The notes under the pieces are model-generated. The model was not told where the DNA came from, searched no databases, and worked only from the letters and a program-made list of their open reading frames with translations. A stretch of 12,960 nucleotides of DNA from Chloroflexota bacterium (GTDB taxonomy: Bacteria > Chloroflexota > Dehalococcoidia > UBA1127 > JACQUN01): positions 1 to 12,960 of the forward strand of contig JACQUN010000067.1 of NCBI GenBank assembly GCA_016210285.1, given 5' to 3'. This document shows positions 1 through 6,017 of this stretch, piece after piece. Each line of letters begins with the position of its first letter. Positions within the stretch are counted from its first letter, which is position 1. A program made the position numbers and the translations under genes.

Positions 1-7
1 CACCCCA

Positions 8-36
8 CCAGATGCTTCACTTCGTTCAGCATGACA
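8..36. repeat. Part of a dispersed intergenic repeat (CATGCTGAACGAAGTGAAGC type)
   Basis: Read on the minus strand, this stretch contains CATGCTGAACGAAGTGAAGC followed by ATCTGG. From memory it resembles a family of short intergenic repeats of the form TCAT(n)CTGAgCGAAGcGAAG(n)ATCT seen many times in some bacterial genomes, including Chloroflexota. Only one copy is visible here and it touches the window edge, so neither its full length nor its copy number can be judged. It lies outside all credible genes. Confidence 0.4.
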
Positions 37-127
37 ACTCGCCGCTGCGGATTAGTTTAGCGAATCTCAAGGACACCACACTAACAGCTAGCGTCCTGGG
101 CCGCAGGCCGGAGCCCCTGGCTGGTGG
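37..127. other. Gene-free left edge, nothing clear
   Basis: This region lies downstream of the DUF2934 gene stop on the minus strand. It contains a short GGCC-TGC-GGCC palindrome, read on the minus strand near 108-118, but no T-run follows, so I do not call a terminator. No promoter or RNA gene was recognised. Confidence 0.4.
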
Positions 128-364
128 TTATCTGGCCTGCCGCCTTGGGCTCCTCGCCCTCTGCTTCTGGGCAGCGGTAGGCCCACCCTGTGGGGAAAGC
201 ATGGGAGGAGCGGACGGGCTGGCAAGTCGCCTTGTCGCTGCCCCCTCCTGCTCCCGCCAAACTTGCTCAGCAGCCAGCCAGTGGTCCAGGGCCCGCCCCT
301 CTGGGCGGCCCTGCTGCTCCCACAGTTGATAGGCGATCCTCCGGACGGTTTCCTCCGGGTTCAT
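128..364 (-). CDS. DUF2934 domain small protein
   Basis: A 78-residue protein. Its first 40 residues follow the DUF2934 pattern: an MNPEETVRRIAYQLWEQQGR opening, then a PEGRALDHWLAAEQVW segment. In the family this appears as a short amphipathic helix pair with conserved R-A-Y-x-L-W, GRP-G and HW-AE positions. The remainder (about residues 41-78) is low-complexity, rich in Ala, Pro, Ser and Arg, ends very basic, and looks disordered. The start was chosen because an excellent Shine-Dalgarno (AAAGGAGG, near 371-378 on this strand) sits just upstream of the ATG at 364; longer readings have no such site. The gene lies 197 nt downstream of the slipin gene and could be read through from it or have its own promoter. 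The molecular function of DUF2934 proteins is unknown to me; no catalytic residues are apparent. Confidence 0.8.
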   Translation of the reverse strand: MNPEETVRRIAYQLWEQQGRPEGRALDHWLAAEQVWREQEGAATRRLASPSAPPMLSPQGGPTAAQKQRARSPRRQAR

Positions 365-561
365 CAAGCTCCTCCTTTGGTCTTCTCCCGTGCGGTGCCC
401 ACTCACGGAACCCGCGTGGCACACCGTGTGTCTCAGGATGGGTGGCTCCCCAGGCCGGGGACTGAACTTGTTCGTCCCTCCGCGATTCCAATGGCCCTCT
501 TTCTGCCGCCTCTGGCAAGGGGGAGAATCGGGTGGTGAATTAGCCCCCTGCGCCCACACCC
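365..561. other. Intergenic region between slipin and DUF2934 genes
   Basis: This 197-nt gap separates two genes on the minus strand. I saw the DUF2934 ribosome-binding site at its left end. I found no convincing -10/-35 pair and no hairpin with a T-tract. Open reading frames crossing it are GC-driven and match nothing recognisable. Confidence 0.4.
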
Positions 562-1377
562 CTACGGCGGCGCTGCGGGCGCGGGTGGGGCCGCTGGTGG
601 CGAGGGTGGCGCCTGCCGGGCTTCGCCTCCTCGACCCAGGAAGGAAGTGAGCAGATCAATGGGGAGGGGAAAGACCAGGGTACTGGTGCGCTCTGATACG
701 ATGTCCTTTACGGTCTGAAGGAAGCGGAGCTGGATGGCAGCCGGCTCGGTCTGGATTACGTGGGCGGCCTGAGCCAGCCGCGCCGCCGCCTCGAACTCGC
801 CCTCGGCGTGGATGACCTTGGCCCGCCGCTCCCGCTCGGCCTCCGCCTGGCGTGCGATGGCCCGGCGCATCTCCGCAGGGATCTCCACGTCCCGCACCTC
901 CACCACGCTGACCTTCACGCCCCAGGGCTCCGTCTGCTCGTCAATAATCTTCTGGAGCTTCTGGTTCATCTGCTCCCGGCGGGAGAGGAGGTCATCCAAA
1001 TCAGACTGCCCGACCACGCTGCGCAGGGTGGTCTGGGAGATGAGGGAGGTGGCGCGCACGAAGTCCGCCACGCGCACCACTGCCAGGGAGGGGTCCACCA
1101 CCCGGAAGTACACCACGGCATCCACTCGAACCGTCACGTTGTCCTGGGAGATGCACTCCTGGGCAGGGATGTCCATGGTGACGATGCGCAGGTCTACCCT
1201 CACCATCCGCTCCACGTAGGGGATGAGGAAGAAGATGCCAGGCCCTCGGGGCCCCATTAGCCTTCCCAGCCGAAAGATAACCCCCCTCTCGTACTCCTGG
1301 ACAATACGGACCGAAGCGGGGATCAGGATCAGAAGCGACAGGACAAGAGCGGCGGCCAGGATAATCCACGCAAGCAT
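562..1377 (-). CDS. Slipin / stomatin-like SPFH (band 7) membrane protein
   Basis: A 271-residue SPFH-domain protein of the slipin (prokaryotic stomatin) type. Residues 2-22 form one hydrophobic membrane anchor. It is followed by the family-typical stretch with EYERGVIFRLGR (28-39) and GPGIFFLIPYVERMVRVDLR (45-64). The band 7 domain runs to about 170 and includes the D-V-x-V-x-V-D-A-V-V-Y-F-R-V strand region (79-92). A charged coiled-coil region rich in Ala, Glu and Arg spans about 167-205. Residues 231-248 are a hydrophobic C-terminal segment, of the kind cleaved by the partner protease in the archaeal PH1510/PH1511 pair. The last 17 residues are an Ala/Pro tail. The ATG is 4 nt after the nfeD stop, with a purine-rich AGGAAAGGGGG site inside the nfeD end. 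It is therefore very likely translated with the NfeD protease and acts with it as an oligomeric membrane scaffold. Confidence 0.93.
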   Translation of the reverse strand: MLAWIILAAALVLSLLILIPASVRIVQEYERGVIFRLGRLMGPRGPGIFFLIPYVERMVRVDLRIVTMDIPAQECISQDNVTVRVDAVVYFRVVDPSLAVVRVADFVRATSLISQTTLRSVVGQSDLDDLLSRREQMNQKLQKIIDEQTEPWGVKVSVVEVRDVEIPAEMRRAIARQAEAERERRAKVIHAEGEFEAAARLAQAAHVIQTEPAAIQLRFLQTVKDIVSERTSTLVFPLPIDLLTSFLGRGGEARQAPPSPPAAPPAPAAPP

Positions 1378-1381
1378 ATCG

Positions 1382-2701
1382 CTACCCCCTTTCCTTCTTT
1401 CCGACCCGCAGGCGAAGGCCCTCCACGGCCCTCACCACCACCTCTTCACCCTCCTCCACAAGGGCATCCTCACACGTGGCGGTCCAGCGCTCACCGCCGA
1501 TGAAGACCATCCCCTCCGGGCGGAGGGGTGTGCGGGCAACCGCTGTCTTGCCGATAAGGTCTTCGGTGCCAACGGTGGGCCGGCGCAGGCGAGCCCGCAC
1601 GATGGCCCGTATGACGAAGACGAAGTACAGGACGACGACACTTGCGACCCCTGCAATGAGCCGACGGTCAACCTGGAGGTTGGGCGGCGCACTGGTGCTG
1701 ATCAGGAGCAGTCCCCCCAGAATGAGTGCCACCACGCCACCCATGGCCAGCACCCCGTGGCTCGTGACGAAGACCTCCGAGACGAAGAGGATGAAGGCCA
1801 GTGCGATGAGGAGGAGTCCCGCCCAGTTCACCGGCAGGGTCCCCACGGAATACAGGGCCGTGAGGAGGAGGATGCCCCCCACGACGCCAGGGAAGACTGC
1901 CCCCGGATTTGCCAGCTCAAAGAAGAGGGCTAGCATGGCGAGGCTGAGCAGGATGAAGGCGATGTTGGGGTTGCTGATGGTGAGCAGGAAGCTCTCCGCT
2001 TGGGACATGTTCACGGGCAGGATGCGGGCGCCCTGTGTTTGCAGCACCACCTCTCGGGTGAGGAGCTTCACCTTGCGCCCGTGGATCTCCTTCAGGAGGC
2101 TGGGGAGGTCCGGCGCGACCACATCCACCACACCAAGCCTGAGGGCTTCGCTGGCCTGGACGGAGGCGCTCTGACGGACGGCGCTCTCTGCCCACTCCAC
2201 GTTCCGCCCCCGCATCTCGGCCAGGCTCTTGATATAGGCCACCGCGTCATTGAGCACCTTCAACTCCATGGTGGAGGAGACCTGCTGCTCCCCGCCCTGG
2301 CCCAGCGCCACGGGGTGGGCCGCCCCGATCCCGGTTCCGGGCGCCATGGCGGCGACGTGGCCGGCGATGGTGATGAAAGCGCCGGCAGAGGCTGCCCTGG
2401 CCCCCGCTGGCGATACGTACACCACCACCGGCATGGGGGCGTTCACGATGTGCTGGATGATGTCCCGCATCGCCTCATCCAGCCCACCAGGGGTGTCCAG
2501 TTGGATGACGGTGGCCACCGCGCCTCGACTCTCTGCAATGGCAATGCCGCGCTCCACGTAGTCAGCAAGGACTGGGGTGATGATGCCCTTCACCTGAAGA
2601 ACCACCACGACCGGGGAGTCACCGTGGGCTGCCTTCCAGGGCAAGAGCGCCATGGCGAGCAACCCCAGGGCAAGGGAAAACAGGAGCCCGCGCCGCAGCA
2701 T
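1382..2701 (-). CDS. nfeD: NfeD family membrane-bound ClpP-like serine protease
   Basis: A 439-residue long-form NfeD (NfeD1b/PH1510-like) protein. Residues 1-27 look like a signal peptide or anchor. About 30-225 form a ClpP/crotonase-like protease domain, with LDTPGGLDEAMRDI near 68-81 and SPAGARAASAGAFI at 97-110. By alignment from memory with Pyrococcus PH1510, S105 is the nucleophile and K148 the general base, giving a Ser-Lys dyad. Four or five membrane segments follow between about 235 and 370, then a C-terminal NfeD OB-fold domain (about 378-435: GxxDLIGKTAVARTPLRPEG, then GERW). The ATG has an AGGAGA Shine-Dalgarno, and a TATAAT box lies upstream in the divergent region. It is paired with the slipin gene directly downstream, the classical partner and probable substrate. 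Likely role: proteolytic quality control at the membrane. Confidence 0.93.
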   Translation of the reverse strand: MLRRGLLFSLALGLLAMALLPWKAAHGDSPVVVVLQVKGIITPVLADYVERGIAIAESRGAVATVIQLDTPGGLDEAMRDIIQHIVNAPMPVVVYVSPAGARAASAGAFITIAGHVAAMAPGTGIGAAHPVALGQGGEQQVSSTMELKVLNDAVAYIKSLAEMRGRNVEWAESAVRQSASVQASEALRLGVVDVVAPDLPSLLKEIHGRKVKLLTREVVLQTQGARILPVNMSQAESFLLTISNPNIAFILLSLAMLALFFELANPGAVFPGVVGGILLLTALYSVGTLPVNWAGLLLIALAFILFVSEVFVTSHGVLAMGGVVALILGGLLLISTSAPPNLQVDRRLIAGVASVVVLYFVFVIRAIVRARLRRPTVGTEDLIGKTAVARTPLRPEGMVFIGGERWTATCEDALVEEGEEVVVRAVEGLRLRVGKKERG

Positions 2702-2737
2702 CCTTCTCTCCTGGTGTCTGGCGTCCTTCCGCTATCT

Positions 2738-2766
2738 ATTATATACCTTGCCCCGTGTCCCTGTAC
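2738..2766 (-). promoter_or_regulatory. Probable promoter of the nfeD-slipin unit
   Basis: On the minus strand a perfect TATAAT hexamer occupies 2743-2738, about 37 nt upstream of the nfeD ATG. Transcription would begin near 2731, leaving a leader of about 30 nt that includes the AGGAGA ribosome-binding site. The -35 position, 17 nt upstream (GTACAG at 2766-2761), is poor, so an activator or an alternative sigma factor is possible. Confidence 0.55.
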
Positions 2767-2771
2767 GGGCG

Positions 2772-2800
2772 TTGAAGCCCCTACGGCCATCCTGTACAAT
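2772..2800 (+). promoter_or_regulatory. Sigma-70-type promoter of the his operon
   Basis: TTGAAG at 2772-2777 and TACAAT at 2795-2800 are separated by exactly 17 nt, so 4 of 6 and 5 of 6 bases match the housekeeping consensus. The predicted transcription start is near 2807, only about 20 nt before the hisZ ATG at 2827. That leader has room for the AGGAGGAG ribosome-binding site but not for a his leader peptide, T-box or other attenuator. It also argues against the GTG at 2806 as translation start. Confidence 0.65.
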
Positions 2801-2807
2801 GGGCCGT
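2783..2807. promoter_or_regulatory. Inverted repeat around the his -10 box, possible operator
   Basis: ACGGCC (2783-2788) and GGCCGT (2802-2807) are exact inverse complements, 13 nt apart, and bracket the TACAAT box. The flanking AT/AT bases extend the symmetry with one bulged G. A separate CCTGTAC direct repeat occurs at 2760-2766 and 2791-2797, 31 bp apart. The position suits a repressor site, but short G+C repeats arise easily by chance here. Confidence 0.3.
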
Positions 2808-2826
2808 GACCCACCCAGGAGGAGCT

Positions 2827-4269
2827 ATGAGGCAAGAGAGCCTGGAGCGGCTCATCGGTATGCGCGACCTCGGGGAGGAAGAGTACCTTCGGCTTCACCG
2901 GACCAGGGAGGAGCTTCAGCGGTTCCTGACCCTTCACGGCTATCGAATCTTTGAGAGCCCGGTCCTGGAGACCACTGATCTCTTCCTGCGAAAATCTGGC
3001 GGTGAGCTGGCCGCCAGGATGTACACCTTCACCGAGCCGGGCGGCCGCCGCGTCAGCCTGAGGCCGGAGTACACCTCAGCGGTGATCCGCCACTTCATCC
3101 AGCATCCTCCCCGGGGGGCGCTGCCGGTGCGATGGCAGTACGCCGGCCCTGTCTTCCGCTACACGCCTGCATCTCAGGACGAGGAGCGGCAGTTCACCCA
3201 GCTTGGAGCGGAGCTCATCGGAGAGCCCGGGCCGAAGGCCGACGCTGAGGTTGTTGCTGCGGCATGTCGCGCCCTGGCAACCTTGGGCCTCAACCAGATC
3301 ACCGTCGTGCTCGGCCATGTGGGGCTTCTCCACGGTCTCTTGCGGCAGTTCTCCCTCTCTGAGCGGGCCCAGATGTTCCTGATGAGCAGTGTGGCACAGC
3401 TTAGGGCTGGTGCAGAGGGGCTGAGGCATGTTCAGGGCCAGGGAGAGGCTCTTGGGCTCTTCAGGAGCCAGGAGCATGCCCTGGAGGCGGAGGCCATGGC
3501 GAACCTGCCCGAGGGAGAGGCGGCGAGGATTGTGCGTGGCCTCCTGGCCTCCTCCCTGGAGCACCCGGTGGGCAGCCGGCCACCGGAGGAGATTGTCGCC
3601 CGTTTTGTGCGGAAACTACACGGCAGCGACGGGACCCAGCGGTTGCAGCGGGCGCTGGTCTTCCTCCGCGATGTGGCCCAGGTCCACGGCCTCCCCAGCG
3701 AGGCGCTGTCGCGGCTCCGCCTCCTGGTGCGGGAGTACGGCCTCAGCAGCCAGCCGCTGGCCGCGCTGGAGCGGGCCCTGGAGTTCCTGGGGCTCTATGA
3801 GTTGAAGGGGGTCACCCTTGCCCTGGACCTGGGGTTGGCACGGGGTATAGCGTACTACACCGGACTCGTCTTCGATGTATGTGTGGGGGATGCAGGGTCG
3901 TGCTCCCTTGGCGGTGGCGGGCGCTATGACGGCCTGGCGAAGGCCCTGGGGGCAGCGGAGGACGCGCCGGCCCTGGGCTTTGCCTTCACCCTGGAGCCCC
4001 TGCTTCGTCTCCGGGAGGCTCAGGGTTGGCGTGGCGACGCTGGCGGACGACGCCCCCGGCGGGTCATGGTGGCCCCGCAGGCTCCTGGCGCCTACCCCCA
4101 GGTGCTCAAGGTGGCCGATGCCCTGCGCCTGGCGGGCGAAGCCGCCGAGGTGGCCCTGCAGGACGGTGACCTCCAGGCGTATCTGAGGCATGCCGCAGCC
4201 AGGGGCGCTGCTGCTCTCGTGATGGTGGACGAACGTGGAACGAGCGAGCGATACTGGGTTCAGAGCTAG
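2827..4269 (+). CDS. hisZ: HisZ, HisRS-like ATP phosphoribosyltransferase regulatory subunit
   Basis: A 480-residue class II synthetase-like protein. It keeps the histidyl-tRNA synthetase fold signatures: SLRPEYTSAVIRHF (77-90), motif 2-like FRYTPASQDEERQFTQLGAE (110-129), RGIAYYTG (339-346) and LGGGGRYDGL (361-370). In motif 3, however, HisRS has G-F-A-x-G-x-E-R. Here it reads GFAFTLEPLL (384-393), with the invariant ATP-binding arginine replaced by Pro391, which argues against aminoacylation. A region from about 410 to 475 resembles a shortened anticodon-binding (HGTP) domain; most HisZ proteins lack it. Being first in the operon and overlapping hisG supports the HisZ role: binding HisG to activate it and transmit histidine feedback. 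The ATG at 2827 was chosen for its AGGAGGAG site and because the promoter places the transcript start near 2807. The gene overlaps hisG by up to 35 nt. Confidence 0.85.
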   Translation: MRQESLERLIGMRDLGEEEYLRLHRTREELQRFLTLHGYRIFESPVLETTDLFLRKSGGELAARMYTFTEPGGRRVSLRPEYTSAVIRHFIQHPPRGALPVRWQYAGPVFRYTPASQDEERQFTQLGAELIGEPGPKADAEVVAAACRALATLGLNQITVVLGHVGLLHGLLRQFSLSERAQMFLMSSVAQLRAGAEGLRHVQGQGEALGLFRSQEHALEAEAMANLPEGEAARIVRGLLASSLEHPVGSRPPEEIVARFVRKLHGSDGTQRLQRALVFLRDVAQVHGLPSEALSRLRLLVREYGLSSQPLAALERALEFLGLYELKGVTLALDLGLARGIAYYTGLVFDVCVGDAGSCSLGGGGRYDGLAKALGAAEDAPALGFAFTLEPLLRLREAQGWRGDAGGRRPRRVMVAPQAPGAYPQVLKVADALRLAGEAAEVALQDGDLQAYLRHAAARGAAALVMVDERGTSERYWVQS

Positions 4270-5281
4270 GCAGGAGGTCCTGCGGCTGGCCATCCCAAGT
4301 GACGGCGAGCTGCACGAGCCGGCTCTGCGATTCCTCCAGTCCTGTGGGATGCCGGTGGAGAGGGCCAGCGCGCGCCGATACACCGCAGAGTTGGGGACGG
4401 TCAGCGGTGTGGTGGTGCTCTTCCAGCGCGTCGCCGATATCTCCCTGAAGGTGGAAGAGGGCAGCGCTGACCTGGGCATAGTGGGGCTGGACCGTTTTGC
4501 CGAGTTCCGCCATGAGGACAGTGACGCGATCACCGTCCTGGAAGACCTGCGCTTTGGCCGCTGTGAGCTGGTCCTCGCTGTCCCGGACGCCTGGATCGAT
4601 GTGGTGTCCACCGCCGACCTGGCTGACCTGTCGGTGGAGTTCCGGGAGCAGGGCCGGGAGCTGCGCGTGGCGACCAAGTATCCGCGCCTGGTGGAGAGGT
4701 TCCTTCATGCCCGTGGCATCAACTACTTCACGCTGGTTCCCGCGAGCGGCACCCTGGAGGTGGCGCCCGCCATGGGCTATGCGGATTTCATCGCCGACAT
4801 CACCTCCAGCGGCACTACCCTTCGGGAGAACCGGCTGAAGACGGTGACAGATGGCACTATCCTGGCCTCCCAGGCCTGTCTGGTGGGGAATCGGCGTCTT
4901 CTGGGGGAGGAGTCCGTCAAGCTCCAGCGCACCAAGACGATCCTGGAGCGCATCGAGGGGCACCTGCGGGCTGAAGACCACTACCGCGTCTCAGCCAACA
5001 TCCACGGGGAATCGGCAGAGGCTGTGGCGGCGCACGTGATGCAGCGCCGCGAGGTGGCAGGGGTGCAGGGCCCCACCATCTCCCCCGTGCTCTCCGGAGA
5101 GGTCGGCTGGTATGCCGTTACCATTGTCATCCACAAGGAGCGCGTCCTGGAGGCGGTGGAACACCTGCGGCTTATGGGGGGCAACGCCATCAGCGTCACC
5201 CGCCCAGACTATCTTTTTCAGCGGGAATGCGAGGCGTACCAGGGGCTGTTGCAGCACCTGAGGGGGCATCCCCATGCCTAA
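4235..5281 (+). CDS. hisG: ATP phosphoribosyltransferase, long form
   Basis: Catalyses the first step of histidine synthesis: ATP plus PRPP gives phosphoribosyl-ATP and pyrophosphate. In the 348-residue reading, the catalytic periplasmic-binding-protein-like part starts at LRLAIPSDGELHEPAL (16-31). It includes VATKYPRLVERF (145-156) and the PRPP-binding loop DITSSGTTLREN (188-199). Residues about 250-325 match the HisG C-terminal regulatory domain, with GPTISPVLSGEVGWYAVTIV at 279-298; this defines the long, self-regulated form. The start is uncertain. The GTG at 4235 lies inside hisZ with a weak site, whereas a strong AGGAGG (4272-4277) just after the hisZ stop would serve an in-frame CTG at 4286 (8 nt) and yields a protein beginning exactly at the conserved LAIPS. 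CTG starts are rare, so the longer form is listed. The stop overlaps the next gene by 8 nt. Confidence 0.93.
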   Translation: MERASDTGFRARQEVLRLAIPSDGELHEPALRFLQSCGMPVERASARRYTAELGTVSGVVVLFQRVADISLKVEEGSADLGIVGLDRFAEFRHEDSDAITVLEDLRFGRCELVLAVPDAWIDVVSTADLADLSVEFREQGRELRVATKYPRLVERFLHARGINYFTLVPASGTLEVAPAMGYADFIADITSSGTTLRENRLKTVTDGTILASQACLVGNRRLLGEESVKLQRTKTILERIEGHLRAEDHYRVSANIHGESAEAVAAHVMQRREVAGVQGPTISPVLSGEVGWYAVTIVIHKERVLEAVEHLRLMGGNAISVTRPDYLFQRECEAYQGLLQHLRGHPHA

Positions 5282-6017
5282 CCTGAGCGCACATATCGCC
5301 CTGGCGCTGGAGATGGCAGACCGCCTTTGCCATCCCGCGGTGGAGCGGCACAGGGGGGCCTATGTGCTGGGAGCTACAGCCCCGGATATCCGCATCATCA
5401 CCCGCTGGACACGGGAGCAGACCCACTTTGCCCCGCTGGACAGCGAGGACATGAGCGCCGGGGTCCAGGGCCTCTTCCAGGCGCACCCCCAGCTTGCCTG
5501 CGCCGCGCAGCTTGGGGAGGCGACCCGCGCCTTCGTCGTGGGGTATGTCTCCCACCTGGTGGCGGACCAGGCCTGGGTGGTGAAGCTGTACAGGCCCTTC
5601 TTCGGCAACGGGTCGGTGTACCAGGATCATATCCAGGGGAACATGATGGATCGCGCCCTTCAGTTGGAGATGGACCGGGAGGGTGCACCCCATCTGCCTG
5701 AGGCACGCCTCCTCCTCGCCAACGCCGAGGACGGCGTTGAGGTAGGGTTCATTGACCCCCCTACCCTGCGGGCCTGGCGGGAGTGGGTGCAGCAGGCTTG
5801 TGAGCGCGGATTCACGTGGGACCGACTCCGTGGCTTTGCCCGGCGGCAGCCGACGCAGGACCACACGGCGGCCCAGCAGTTCGCTGAGGTGTTTCTCCAA
5901 TCTGTCCCCGAGGGGCTGGAGCGGATCTACCAGCGCGTTCCCCTGGAGCAGGTCGTTGCATTCCGGGAAAAGGCCATCGGAGAGGTGCTGCGTATCGCCA
6001 GGAGGTATCTGGCGTGA
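5274..6017 (+). CDS. Zinc-dependent phospholipase C-like protein within the his operon
   Basis: A 247-residue protein resembling the zinc-dependent phospholipase C family (PF00882 type; recognised by pattern, not by search). Candidate metal ligands appear in family order: H7 in LSAHIALA, D38 in GATAPDIRI, H51 in QTHFA, then H94 and D98 in GYVSHLVADQAW, the H-x-x-x-D pair typical of these enzymes. H119 is a further candidate. There is no signal peptide and no membrane segment, so it should be cytoplasmic, unlike the secreted toxin-type members. The ATG overlaps the hisG stop, and its stop overlaps the hisD start (GTGA). It is therefore firmly embedded in and translationally coupled to the his operon. 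A purine-rich GAGGGGG site precedes the start, and part of it could pair with the adjacent CCCC. The function is not established; metal-dependent phosphoester hydrolysis is the family expectation. Confidence 0.75.
   Translation: MPNLSAHIALALEMADRLCHPAVERHRGAYVLGATAPDIRIITRWTREQTHFAPLDSEDMSAGVQGLFQAHPQLACAAQLGEATRAFVVGYVSHLVADQAWVVKLYRPFFGNGSVYQDHIQGNMMDRALQLEMDREGAPHLPEARLLLANAEDGVEVGFIDPPTLRAWREWVQQACERGFTWDRLRGFARRQPTQDHTAAQQFAEVFLQSVPEGLERIYQRVPLEQVVAFREKAIGEVLRIARRYLA

Noticed and set aside
87..98. 12-base exact repeat GCTAGCGTCCTG shared with 9078-9089
   Set aside because: Exact 12-mers are expected several times by chance in a window of this size, and one copy covers the hisB stop.
12..329. 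Plus-strand open frame starting in the left-edge repeat
   Set aside because: The MLHFVQHDNS start comes from the dispersed repeat itself, and the rest is antisense to the DUF2934 gene.
1223..1933. Plus-strand open frame opposite slipin and nfeD
   Set aside because: Antisense shadow, with Asp/Glu-rich translation and no recognisable motif.
2806..2826. GTG at 2806 as hisZ start, adding 7 residues
   Set aside because: It coincides with the predicted transcription start and has no ribosome-binding site, while the ATG at 2827 has AGGAGGAG.
2827..4269. Assignment of the first his gene as histidyl-tRNA synthetase (hisS)
   Set aside because: The motif 3 arginine is replaced by proline, the C-terminal domain is shortened, and it overlaps hisG at the head of a his operon; HisZ fits better.
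3616..4677. Long minus-strand open frame opposite hisZ and hisG
   Set aside because: It overlaps two well-supported genes over its whole length and shows no domain signature.
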